Assembly: GCF_003696315.1 (NCBI RefSeq)
Contig: NZ_RFFN01000001.1
Location: forward strand, 541,679 to 605,678
Direction of reading: 5' to 3'
DNA length: 64,000 nucleotides
From: Pseudomonas songnenensis
GTDB taxonomy: Bacteria; Pseudomonadota; Gammaproteobacteria; Pseudomonadales; Pseudomonadaceae
The notes under the pieces are model-generated. The model did no database searches. It was not told the origin of the DNA and was given only the letters and a program-made list of their open reading frames with translations. Shown here one piece after another: positions 34,515 to 42,441 of this stretch; within the stretch, counting starts at the first letter, position 1; the number at the start of each line of letters is the position of its first letter. Position numbers and translations under genes: made by a program.

Positions 34515-35276
34515 TCAGTGGTCCTGTTCGCGCAGTCGCCTTTCCCGTTCGGCGAGCGGCAGCTTCGGACAGCTGTCGCAGAGTTCGCCATCGGCGCGGC
34601 GAAAGTGCTGGCAGCACGCCTTGCGCTGCAGGCCCAGGCGCGTACCGCCTTCGGCCAGCGGTACCGCGAGCAGGCCGCTGGCGCCGGACATGGCGCAAGC
34701 CGCCAGCCAGACGTCAGCCGCCCGGCACAATTGCAGGTTGCCGCAACCGTCGAGGCGCTGGCTATGCAGCAGTGCGGCCATGACGCAGTCGGCCGCCAGC
34801 CGCTGCGCCAGCTTGGGGTGCAGCCCGAGCAGCGGCCCGCTGACGGCCTGGGCCTGTTCACAGAAGCCACGGATCTGGGCGCCGGCATGGCGCAGCAGGC
34901 GCTGGGGCTCGCCCTGCAGTGGCTGGTGATCGGGCAGGCAGAACCCGGCGACGAAGCCCTGTTCGACGCCCTGCGCCAGTCCGTCCAGGCACGGGGCCTG
35001 GCCGGCCAGGCGCACCGCGAGCACCTGCAGGTAGATGGGCTGCCAGACCAGCAGCGTCCAGCAGCGCGCCGCCCAGTAGTGGCGGCCCGCTTCCGGACAG
35101 GCCTCCCGCCAGTGCGCCAGCAGCCTGGCCACAGACTGCGGATGCTCCAGCGTCAGCTCGTCGGCGCGGGGTGCGCCGACCCGGCCATCGAGGCCCGGCA
35201 GCACGCGACGCAGGCGCAGCAGCAGGCTGCCCAGCGCATCCGTGGGCTGCCAGCGCGCTTCAGCGCTCCGGTGCAT
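34515..35276 (-). CDS. FhuF-like siderophore ferric-iron reductase
   Basis: A 253-residue protein ending in the cysteine pattern C-C-x10-C-x2-C (C221, C222, C233, C236 in KACCQHFRRADGELCDSCP), which binds the [2Fe-2S] cluster of FhuF-type ferric-siderophore reductases. The body is helical with LLVWQPIYLQVLAVRLAG. It is the last gene of the siderophore operon, overlapping the synthetase gene by 17 bases. It probably releases iron from the imported ferri-siderophore in the cytoplasm. Its operon position is the main support for substrate assignment. Confidence 0.85.
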   Translation of the reverse strand: MHRSAEARWQPTDALGSLLLRLRRVLPGLDGRVGAPRADELTLEHPQSVARLLAHWREACPEAGRHYWAARCWTLLVWQPIYLQVLAVRLAGQAPCLDGLAQGVEQGFVAGFCLPDHQPLQGEPQRLLRHAGAQIRGFCEQAQAVSGPLLGLHPKLAQRLAADCVMAALLHSQRLDGCGNLQLCRAADVWLAACAMSGASGLLAVPLAEGGTRLGLQRKACCQHFRRADGELCDSCPKLPLAERERRLREQDH

Positions 35277-37068
35277 AGCGCGCCACGGGGTTCTTCAGGG
35301 TGCCCGCGAATTTCAGCGCACCGGCCGGATCGGCGAGGTCGAGCATCTGCCGGTTGTTGCCCAGCTGCAGGCGGTTCAGGCAGGAGCGGGCGAATTCCTC
35401 GGCGAACAGGTCGTAACGGGCGAACTTGTCGCGCAGCTGCGGCTGGCTGGCCTGATAGTCGGCGATGCAGTCGGCGACCTGCTGCCAGAAGCGCTGCTCC
35501 GGCAGGCCGCCCTGTTCGTCGAGAATCTGCGCCAGGTAGCGGAAGAAGCCGTCGAACACGTCGGTGAAGATCGACAGCACCTTGAGCTCGTCCGGCACCG
35601 AGACGGCGAGACGGCCGACCGCCTCGGGAATCTTCGCCTCGGCATCGAGGATCACCGCTTCCTCACCGATGTCCTTCATCAGCACGCGGACCGGCACATG
35701 GTCTTCCAGCACCAGGATCAGGTTTTCGCCATGGGGCATGAAGACCAGGTCATGGGCATAGAAGCAGTGCAGCAGCGGCTTCAGGTAGGCATTGAGGTAC
35801 TGCCGCAGCCAGCGGTCGGCGGTGAGTCCCGAGGCGCTGATCAGCGTCGGCAGCAGGGCGCGCTCGTCGCCGTCGCTGTGCAGCAGCGCGGCCATGGTCA
35901 TCAGCCGCTGGCCGGGTTCGATGTGGCCCAGCGGGCTCTCGCGCCAGAGCGCCGAGAGCATCTTGCGGTAGGGGCTGCTGGCCGGCAGCGCCTGCTCGTA
36001 GTAAGGGTTGCGATAGCCGATCGCCGCCACCTCGCGCAGCAGCTGGAAGCCGCAGTCGCGCAGCAGCGGGTCACGCGCCACGCGGCCGGCGAGGTAGGCG
36101 TTGATCGCCGGGGTCGCCTGCATGTAATAGGGCGACAGCCCGCGCATGAAGCCCATGTTGAGGATCGACAGGGCGGTCTTCACGTAGCGCCGCTGCGGCT
36201 CGCTCTGGTTGAAGAAGGTGCGGATCGACTGCTGCGCCAGGTAACGGTCGTTGCTCAGGCCGAGATAGACGATATGCCGGTTGGCGATCTCCGCGGCGAA
36301 ACCGATGGCCAGGATGTTGTGCCACTGCCAGGGATGCGCCGGCATCAGCAGATAGTCGTCCGGGTCGAGCTGCAGCGCCTGCAGCTGGTTGTGGAACACG
36401 CCGAGCTGGCCACCCAGTTCCTCGCGCAGCAGGGTCGCCTGGTCGAGCCCGTCGATGGCGCTGTAGCTGGCGCGGCTGCGGTGCACGGCGAGCCAGACCA
36501 GACGCACCGGGCTGGCGGCTTCCGGCGCGTAGGCGCGGTAATCCTGGGCGTCGAACCCCATCCGCCCGTTGTTGGCGACGAACCCCGGATGACCTTCGCG
36601 CATGCCGGTCTCGATCTGCTGGAAGTCCGACAGGGCCAGCTGGGCCGCGCTCAGCGGGCTGTTGGCGAGCTTGTAGGCGCTGCCGAACAGGGTGCTGCTG
36701 ATCTCGTCCAGGTACAGCGGCAGGTTGGCTTCTGAAAGGCCGAGGACCTCGCTGAACTCGATGATGAACGCCAGGGCATCCAGCGGCTGTGGTGCCCCGT
36801 CACTGAGCTTTTCGATGGAGTCGGTGACGATCGACCAGTGATCCAGCGCCAGCCGCCGCGCCCTGAAACGGTACTCGGTCGAGCTGTCCGGCACGGCGAC
36901 GCGGTAGTGGCTGTCGCCCAGCGGCTCGGGGCTGAGCAGCTTCTCGTGGCTGAACTCGGCCAGCGCCTTTTTCAGCAGCAGGCGATTGGCGCGGGCCCAG
37001 CGTTCGGCCTGCAGATGGTCGGTGGCCAGGTCGCTGCTAGCGGTCGGCAGGCGTACGAGCTGATTCAT
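35260..37068 (-). CDS. desD: NIS siderophore synthetase (desferrioxamine-type, DesD-like)
   Basis: A 602-residue IucA/IucC-family ATP-dependent synthetase. Family motifs are ETGMREGHPGFVANNGRMGFDAQDYRAYAPE (ATP and substrate lid), LLMPAHPWQWHN and HDLVFMPHGENLILVLEDHVPVRVLMKDIGE, with the C-terminal FerIR-like region. In DesD the enzyme oligomerises N-hydroxy-N-succinylcadaverine and closes the ring to desferrioxamine E. The decarboxylase-hydroxylase-acyltransferase set upstream supports that product, but alcaligin- or bisucaberin-type synthetases (AlcC, BibC) are close relatives. Its ATG overlaps the acyltransferase stop. Confidence 0.88.
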   Translation of the reverse strand: MNQLVRLPTASSDLATDHLQAERWARANRLLLKKALAEFSHEKLLSPEPLGDSHYRVAVPDSSTEYRFRARRLALDHWSIVTDSIEKLSDGAPQPLDALAFIIEFSEVLGLSEANLPLYLDEISSTLFGSAYKLANSPLSAAQLALSDFQQIETGMREGHPGFVANNGRMGFDAQDYRAYAPEAASPVRLVWLAVHRSRASYSAIDGLDQATLLREELGGQLGVFHNQLQALQLDPDDYLLMPAHPWQWHNILAIGFAAEIANRHIVYLGLSNDRYLAQQSIRTFFNQSEPQRRYVKTALSILNMGFMRGLSPYYMQATPAINAYLAGRVARDPLLRDCGFQLLREVAAIGYRNPYYEQALPASSPYRKMLSALWRESPLGHIEPGQRLMTMAALLHSDGDERALLPTLISASGLTADRWLRQYLNAYLKPLLHCFYAHDLVFMPHGENLILVLEDHVPVRVLMKDIGEEAVILDAEAKIPEAVGRLAVSVPDELKVLSIFTDVFDGFFRYLAQILDEQGGLPEQRFWQQVADCIADYQASQPQLRDKFARYDLFAEEFARSCLNRLQLGNNRQMLDLADPAGALKFAGTLKNPVARYAPER

Positions 37069-37652
37069 TGCGGGTTCTCCTGAAGGGTGGCGAGGAACTG
37101 CGCACGGGTGCAGAACGCCAGGCAGGCGTCCTTCTCCGGCAAGTGCAGCAGGCACTGGTAGACGAAGCCGACGCGCTGGTTCAACGCATGCACCTTGGCG
37201 TTGCGGGCGTCGGGCTCGACGACGATGCGGCGGGCGAAAGGGTCGGCGAACTGATAGGCGAGGATGCTGCGCATCACCTCCAGGCTGAAGCCGTGCACCG
37301 GGCGCTCGCAGGGGGCGAGCAGCAGGTGCATGCCGCGGTCGCCGGGGCGCACCTGATAGTGGTCGGCGAGGCGGTCGTGGGCCGGGTGGTAGCCCTCGAA
37401 CAGGAAGGCCGGCTCGCCGTTCCACAGGCCGAGGGCGATGTCGCGGTGACTGCTGCGCTGGATCTCGTCAACGTAGTCGGCCAGCTGCGTCAGGCTCATG
37501 TGGCCCATGCCCCAGAAGCGCGCGTAGTCGCGGCGCAGCCAGTCCTGCAGCAGCGGCAGGTGCTCGGCTTGCAGGGTTTCGAAGTGCATCGCGCCGAGGG
37601 TGCAGTAGCGGACGAAGCGCGGACCGTCCGCGCGGGAAAGAGCGGTGTTCAT
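37065..37652 (-). CDS. desC: Siderophore N-acyltransferase (DesC/AlcB-like, GNAT)
   Basis: A 195-residue GNAT acyltransferase of the IucB/RhbD/AlcB branch. Recognisable segments are WLRRDYARFWGMGHMSL, DIALGLWNGEPAFLFEGYHPAHDRLADHYQVRPGDRGMHLLLAP and IVVEPDARNAKVHALNQRVGFVYQCLLHLPEKDACLAFCTR. It would transfer succinyl (or another acyl group) from CoA to N-hydroxycadaverine. I chose the ATG at 37652 (MNTALSRADGPRF), whose overlap with the MFS gene stop fits the coupled layout. Acyl specificity is inferred. Confidence 0.87.
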   Translation of the reverse strand: MNTALSRADGPRFVRYCTLGAMHFETLQAEHLPLLQDWLRRDYARFWGMGHMSLTQLADYVDEIQRSSHRDIALGLWNGEPAFLFEGYHPAHDRLADHYQVRPGDRGMHLLLAPCERPVHGFSLEVMRSILAYQFADPFARRIVVEPDARNAKVHALNQRVGFVYQCLLHLPEKDACLAFCTRAQFLATLQENPQ

Positions 37653-38803
37653 GGTTTGGCTCCACAGAGAGGCGCCCCGGCCGGTGCCGAAACCAGCAGC
37701 CAGCGCAGGGTGCATGCGGTGAGAACGAGGCCCAGCGCCGAGAGCAGGAACGGCGCGGCGAGGCCGGCATCACGTACCACCACGCCGGCCAGCCAGGAGG
37801 CGGTGAGTACGCCGAGGTTCTGGAAGATGTTGATCAGGCTGTAGTCGCGGCCGTAGTGCTCCGGCCGGCTGAGGGCGAACAGTCGCGCATCCAGCGCCAC
37901 GGTGAGCTGGTACAGCGCCCAGCCGAACAGCACGCGCCCGGCCAGCACCAGCGGCATCTGCTCGACGCCCTGCAACGCCAGCCCGGCGGCGCCGAGCAGC
38001 AGCCAGGCGGTCAGTCGTTGACCGGCGTGGTAGTGCAGGGCGAGGGCGAGCAGCGCCAGCATGCCGGGAATGGCATAGACCAGGCCGGTGATCCAGCTGG
38101 CCTGTGGTCCGCCGAGCTGTTCCCAGTACAGCGTGAAGAACGGCCGCGCCAGGTAGACGCAGAAGTAGAAGGCCAGCATCAGCAGGCACAGGCGGATGAT
38201 CGCCAGGTGTTCCTGCGCAGCCCGTGGCGGCGTGCTCGCATCGACCCGTGCCGGCTGCGGCGCATGGCGCAACAGCAGCAGGCTGACGGCCATCTGCACG
38301 AAGTCCATCAGCCCCATCAGCACGAACATCCGCGCCGGACTGAGGTAGTGCAGCACGCCGCCGCCCAGCGTCGCGCCAGCGATTGCGCCCAGGTGCACCA
38401 CCACCGAAAGCAGGCCGATGGTGCGTACCTGCTGGTCGGTGCCTACCAGGCCCATGACGTAGGGATACATCAGCAGGTAGCTGGCCTTGAAGGCGATCAT
38501 CGCCAGCGACACCGGCCAGAACAGCCACTGCCGGTCGATGGCCGCGCAGGCCAGTGCCAGCACGCCGGCTACCAGTTGACCGAGGATCAGCAGCCGCAGC
38601 GGGTGGGCATGGCGTGCCAGGCGCACCCACACGGGCAGTGCGAGCATCGCCACCAGGCACACCGCGGCCAGGTACAGCCCGACCTGCTCGCTGCGCAACT
38701 CGCCGAAACGCTCGGCGAAATATTGCGGGTAGAACGGCATCAGCAGGCTGTCGCCGAGCACGGCCAGCAGCGTCATGCCGATCAGTGCGCGTCGCAGCGT
38801 CAT
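37649..38803 (-). CDS. MFS transporter, probable siderophore exporter
   Basis: A 384-residue membrane protein with about 12 helices. It begins MTLRRALIGMTLLAVLGDSLLMPFYPQYFAERFG, the pattern of siderophore-cluster MFS exporters, and has an MFS-like loop between helices 2 and 3 (PVWVRLARHAHPLRL). Start and stop overlap the neighbours by 4 bases. Export of the newly made hydroxamate siderophore is inferred from its place between biosynthetic genes. Import of ferri-siderophore across the inner membrane is a less likely alternative. Confidence 0.85.
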   Translation of the reverse strand: MTLRRALIGMTLLAVLGDSLLMPFYPQYFAERFGELRSEQVGLYLAAVCLVAMLALPVWVRLARHAHPLRLLILGQLVAGVLALACAAIDRQWLFWPVSLAMIAFKASYLLMYPYVMGLVGTDQQVRTIGLLSVVVHLGAIAGATLGGGVLHYLSPARMFVLMGLMDFVQMAVSLLLLRHAPQPARVDASTPPRAAQEHLAIIRLCLLMLAFYFCVYLARPFFTLYWEQLGGPQASWITGLVYAIPGMLALLALALHYHAGQRLTAWLLLGAAGLALQGVEQMPLVLAGRVLFGWALYQLTVALDARLFALSRPEHYGRDYSLINIFQNLGVLTASWLAGVVVRDAGLAAPFLLSALGLVLTACTLRWLLVSAPAGAPLCGAKP

Positions 38804-40119
38804 CGCGCCGCCACCGCGCCCTGAGGCGTAAGCGGCTGCGGCAGGCTGAACTGCTGGAAGGCGATCTTCGTCTCCACCGCGTAGTGCTCGCGCCCGCAGA
38901 TCTCGCGCAGGATGCAGGCGTTGCGGTAGCAGCCCATGCCGAGATCCGGTGTCACCAGGCCGTGATCGGCAAGCCCGGCGTTCTGCACGAAGACCTCGCC
39001 GCCGTTGCGGTCGATGCTGTAGTTGCGCGCCACGGCGAAGCGCTCCGGCGCCTGCCAGGCGATACGTTCGGCGATCGGCTGGATGAAGCGCGGCAGGCGG
39101 TACTGATACCCGCTGGCCATCACCAGCGCCTCGCAGCGGTGCCGGTAGCTCTGCTGCAGTTCGTGCTGGAAGAACTCCAGCTCCAGCGTGCCATCGCCCA
39201 AGCGCTGGCAGCGGCGCAGTTCGGCGTTGGTCAGCAGCTGGGTCGGCACCTCGCCCTTGAGGCTCTGGTTGTACAGCTCGTCGTAGATGGCATTGATCAG
39301 CGTGGCGTTGATGCCCTTGTACAGGCCCTTCTGGCTGTCGATGAGCTTTTCCCGGGTGCTGCGCGGCAGGCTGTGGAAGTAGTCGATGTACTCCGGGCTG
39401 GTCATTTCCAGCGTCAGCTTGGTGTATTCCAGCGGGAAGAAGCGCGGCGCGCGGGTGATCCAGTTCAGCTGATAGTCGTGGCGGTCGATTTCCTGCAGCA
39501 GGTCATAGTAGATCTCCGCCGCGCTCTGACCGCTGCCGACCACGGTGATCGAGCGCTTGCCCTGCAGGCGTGGCTTGTCCTGCAGGTAGTTGCCGCTGTG
39601 GCTGACGTGCTCGGCCACGCCTTCGCAGCAGCTCGGCAGATAGGGCGTGGTGCCGGTGCCGAGTACCAGGCGGCGGGTGAGGAGCTCGAAGCCCTCCCCG
39701 CTGCGGGTGTGTACGCCGCGCACCCGATAGCAACGGCGCTCGTCGAAGTAGTCGACGTGCTGTACGGAATGCCCGAAGCGCAGGCTGTCGAGCTGCTCGA
39801 CCACCCACTGGCAGTACTGGTTGTACTCGCGGCGCATCAGGAAGAAGTCTTCCTTGATGTAGAAGGCGTACAGCCGCCCGACCTGCTTGGCGTAGTTGAG
39901 AAAGCTGAAGCGGCTGGTGGGGTCGGCCAGGGTCACCAGGTCGGCCATAAACGGCGTCTGCAGAGTGGCGCTGTCGAGCATCATGCCGGGATGCCAGTTG
40001 AAACCCTCGGCGCGGTCAAGGAACAGACAGTCGAGCCCGTCGATGGGCTCGGCCAGGCAGGCCAGACCGAGGTTGAACGGGCCGATGCCGATACCGATGA
40101 AGTCATACATCTTGTTCAT
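38800..40119 (-). CDS. desB: Lysine/cadaverine N-hydroxylase (DesB-like flavoprotein)
   Basis: A 439-residue NADPH-, FAD- and O2-dependent N-monooxygenase of the IucD/SidA family. FAD motif IGIGPFNLGLA lies near the N-terminus, and NADPH motif VVGSGQSAAEIYYDLL is in the middle. Family segments are FNWHPGMMLDSATLQTPFMADLVTLADPTSRFSFLNYA and ASGYQYRLP. In desferrioxamine pathways DesB hydroxylates cadaverine; IucD relatives use lysine. The preceding amino-acid decarboxylase favours a diamine substrate. GGAGA lies in front of the ATG, and its stop overlaps the MFS start. Confidence 0.9.
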   Translation of the reverse strand: MNKMYDFIGIGIGPFNLGLACLAEPIDGLDCLFLDRAEGFNWHPGMMLDSATLQTPFMADLVTLADPTSRFSFLNYAKQVGRLYAFYIKEDFFLMRREYNQYCQWVVEQLDSLRFGHSVQHVDYFDERRCYRVRGVHTRSGEGFELLTRRLVLGTGTTPYLPSCCEGVAEHVSHSGNYLQDKPRLQGKRSITVVGSGQSAAEIYYDLLQEIDRHDYQLNWITRAPRFFPLEYTKLTLEMTSPEYIDYFHSLPRSTREKLIDSQKGLYKGINATLINAIYDELYNQSLKGEVPTQLLTNAELRRCQRLGDGTLELEFFQHELQQSYRHRCEALVMASGYQYRLPRFIQPIAERIAWQAPERFAVARNYSIDRNGGEVFVQNAGLADHGLVTPDLGMGCYRNACILREICGREHYAVETKIAFQQFSLPQPLTPQGAVAAR

Positions 40120-40130
40120 GTGCGATCTCC

Positions 40131-41654
40131 TTACTGGTTGGCGCTGCTGGGTAGGTCATCGAGCAGGCGGGTGCCGTGGCCACGAATCAGCTCGACGATG
40201 GCGCGCAGGTCGTCCAGCGTGGTTTCCGGGTTGAGCAGGGTGAACTTGAGGTACTGCCGACCCTCGACCACGGTGGCGGCAATGACCGCTGCGCCGGAGC
40301 GGAAGATCGCCTTGCGGATCTCGCGATTGATCTCGTCCAGGCGCTCGTCCGCCACGCCGGCGGCGACGAAACGGAACACCAGGGTGCTCAGGCGCGGGGT
40401 GAAGACCTCGAACGCCGGGTCGTCGGCAAGCAGGCGATAGGTATCGGCGGCGCGGTCGATGACCTCCTCGAACATCGCACCGATATGCTCGGCACCAAGG
40501 ATGCGCAGGGTCAGCCAGAGCTTCAGCGCGTCGAAGCGGCGGGTGGTCTGGATGCTCTTGTTGACCAGGTTCGGCGTGCCCTCGCGGGTCTGGCTGCGCG
40601 GGTTGAGGTAGTCGGCGTGGTGGGTTATGTAGCTCAGGTGCTGACGCTGGCGAACGAAGAAGCCGCTGCAGCTGACCGGCTGGAAGAACGACTTGTGGTA
40701 GTCCACGGTGACCGAGTCGGCGTGCTCGATGCCGGCTAGCCAGTGGCGGTAGCGCGGCGCGACCAGCAGGCCGCCGCCATAGGCCGCATCGACGTGCAAC
40801 CAGACGCCGTAGTGCTGGCACAGCGCGGCGATCTCCGGCAGCGGGTCGATGCTGCCGAAGTCGGTGGTGCCGGCGGTGGCGACCACGGCCATGGGCAGCT
40901 CGCCCAGGCGCTGACAGTCCGCCAGCGCCTGGGCCAGCGCCGGCACGCTCATGCATTGGGCACTGTCGGTTTCGATGCTGCGCACGGCGTCGTAGCCCAG
41001 CCCCAGCAGCGCGGCGGATTTCTGCACGCTGAAGTGGCTGGCGCGGGAGGCGAAGATGCGCAGTCGGCGCGCGTCCGGCGGCAGCCCGTGCTGGAGGTTG
41101 CCGCCGTGGCCGGGCAAGCGGTTGCAGACGTGCTCACGAGCCAGCAGCAGGCCCATCAGGTTGGACTGGGTGCCGCCGCTGGTGAAGACGCCGTCGGCCT
41201 GAGTGCCGAGGCCGATGCGCGCGCAGGTCCAGTCGATCAGGCGCTGTTCGATCAGCGTCCCGCCGGCGCTCTGGTCCCAGGTGTCCAGCGAGGAATTGAG
41301 CGACGACACCAGCACTTCAGCGAGCAGCGCCGGCAGCACCACCGGGCAGTTGAGGTGGGCGACGTAGCGCGGATGGTGGAAATACACCGCGTCGCGCAGA
41401 TAGAGCTGATCCAGCTCGCGCAGCGCGGCACCAGCGTCGCCCAGCGGGCGCTCCAGATCGACGCGCTCGAAATCGGCGGCCAGTTCCTGCGGAAGGATGC
41501 CGCTGAACGGCTGCTGCTGGCGCTGCAGACACTGCTGCACCAGGTTCAGACCCTGCTGCAGGAGCCGACGATAGTCATCATGATTGCTGCGGGTGAAGAG
41601 CCCGTTGCTGGTGGGGCCGGGGGCGAAAGGCACTACGGTACTGGACGGGATCAT
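40131..41654 (-). CDS. desA: PLP-dependent decarboxylase, first step of siderophore synthesis (DesA-like)
   Basis: A 507-residue group II PLP decarboxylase. The PLP aspartate is in VWLHVDAAYGGG (287-291 region) and the Schiff-base lysine is K321 in SVTVDYHKSFFQPV. The TSGGTQSNLMGLLLAR segment binds the cofactor phosphate. In this operon it most likely makes cadaverine from lysine. Sequence alone does not exclude ornithine or 2,4-diaminobutyrate. Two ATGs are possible; I take 41654 because GAGGA then has normal spacing, whereas it abuts the ATG at 41660. A Fur-box-like sequence lies about 120 bases upstream. Confidence 0.88.
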   Translation of the reverse strand: MIPSSTVVPFAPGPTSNGLFTRSNHDDYRRLLQQGLNLVQQCLQRQQQPFSGILPQELAADFERVDLERPLGDAGAALRELDQLYLRDAVYFHHPRYVAHLNCPVVLPALLAEVLVSSLNSSLDTWDQSAGGTLIEQRLIDWTCARIGLGTQADGVFTSGGTQSNLMGLLLAREHVCNRLPGHGGNLQHGLPPDARRLRIFASRASHFSVQKSAALLGLGYDAVRSIETDSAQCMSVPALAQALADCQRLGELPMAVVATAGTTDFGSIDPLPEIAALCQHYGVWLHVDAAYGGGLLVAPRYRHWLAGIEHADSVTVDYHKSFFQPVSCSGFFVRQRQHLSYITHHADYLNPRSQTREGTPNLVNKSIQTTRRFDALKLWLTLRILGAEHIGAMFEEVIDRAADTYRLLADDPAFEVFTPRLSTLVFRFVAAGVADERLDEINREIRKAIFRSGAAVIAATVVEGRQYLKFTLLNPETTLDDLRAIVELIRGHGTRLLDDLPSSANQ

Positions 41655-41771
41655 GCACATTCCTCGGGCCGAGCGCGGCCGCGACCCGGAGCGGGCCGTT
41701 TTCGCGGCTTCGGTGGTTTCTTGTCTGGCGGCTGGACCGCACGAAAGCATCTGCGAGGATGCCGGTTAATC

Positions 41772-41790
41772 GAGAATTACTCTCAATTGC
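41772..41790. promoter_or_regulatory. Fur-box-like site upstream of the des operon
   Basis: GAGAATTACTCTCAATTGC matches the 19-base Fur consensus GATAATGATAATCATTATC at 11 positions. Sixteen of its first 18 bases are shared with the site upstream of the sigma factor gene, which supports a common regulator. It lies between the sigma factor gene stop and the siderophore operon. Confidence 0.55.
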
Positions 41791-41849
41791 GCAAGGGCAC
41801 AGGCAAGACGAATCAGCGCGGAAAAACCATTACGGGGTCGAAGAAAAAA

Positions 41850-42347
41850 TTACGGCCGCTCCAGTCGCTGGCGCGCCTTGGCCAGCTGAGCGATCACGGT
41901 GTTCACCGAAATGCCCAGGCGCTCGGCGATCTCCGCCTGGCTGAGTCCTTCCAGCCGGGCCAGTTCGAATACCTCACGGCAGCGCGGTGGCAGATCGTCG
42001 AGCTGGCGCAGCACGCGTAGAAGCGCACACTGGTGTTCCACCAGTCCGCAGGGATCGGCCTGCACGGCCTCGATCAATTCCAGCGGTGCCTCGTCGCTGG
42101 CCCCGACAAGCGCACGATGGCGCAGGGCATCACGCAAGAGGTTGGTGGCGATGCGAAAGAGATAGGCCTTGGGGTTATCCAGGTGCTGCGCCGGCATGAC
42201 CTGCGCCAGTTTCAGCCAGGCGTCGTGGGCCAGGTCCTCGGCCAGTGCTCGACAGCCGCCGAGGCGGGTCAGATGGGCGACCAGTTGCTGGCGATGGTGG
42301 ATGTAGCACTGCAGGCAGGCTTCGGGAATCTTGTTGTTGTCGCGCAT
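41850..42347 (-). CDS. FecI-type ECF sigma factor
   Basis: A 165-residue extracytoplasmic-function sigma factor of the iron-starvation group. Region 2 (CYIHHRQQLVAHLTRLGGCRALAEDLAHDAWLKL and NPKAYLFRIATNLLRDALRH) and region 4 (LPPRCREVFELARLEGLSQAEIAERLGISVNTVIAQLAKARQRL) are complete. FecI relatives usually have a FecR anti-sigma gene and a TonB receptor next to them. Here neither is present; the next genes are a GGDEF/EAL gene upstream and the siderophore operon downstream in the same direction. A Fur-box-like site is 42 bases upstream. It may drive the des operon or a distant receptor gene. Confidence 0.9.
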   Translation of the reverse strand: MRDNNKIPEACLQCYIHHRQQLVAHLTRLGGCRALAEDLAHDAWLKLAQVMPAQHLDNPKAYLFRIATNLLRDALRHRALVGASDEAPLELIEAVQADPCGLVEHQCALLRVLRQLDDLPPRCREVFELARLEGLSQAEIAERLGISVNTVIAQLAKARQRLERP

Positions 42348-42388
42348 GGGAGCGTGCCGCCGGAGGGGGCAACGAACCTAGCTCAACT

Positions 42389-42406
42389 GAGAATTAATCG
42401 CAATTG
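42389..42406. promoter_or_regulatory. Fur-box-like site upstream of the FecI-type sigma gene
   Basis: GAGAATTAATCGCAATTG matches only about half of the Fur consensus but is 16/18 identical to the site in front of the des operon. Iron repression of a FecI-type sigma factor is the normal arrangement. Confidence 0.45.
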
Positions 42407-42441
42407 AAGGCGGTTTGCCGGTATGCCCGCGCAGATGCAGA

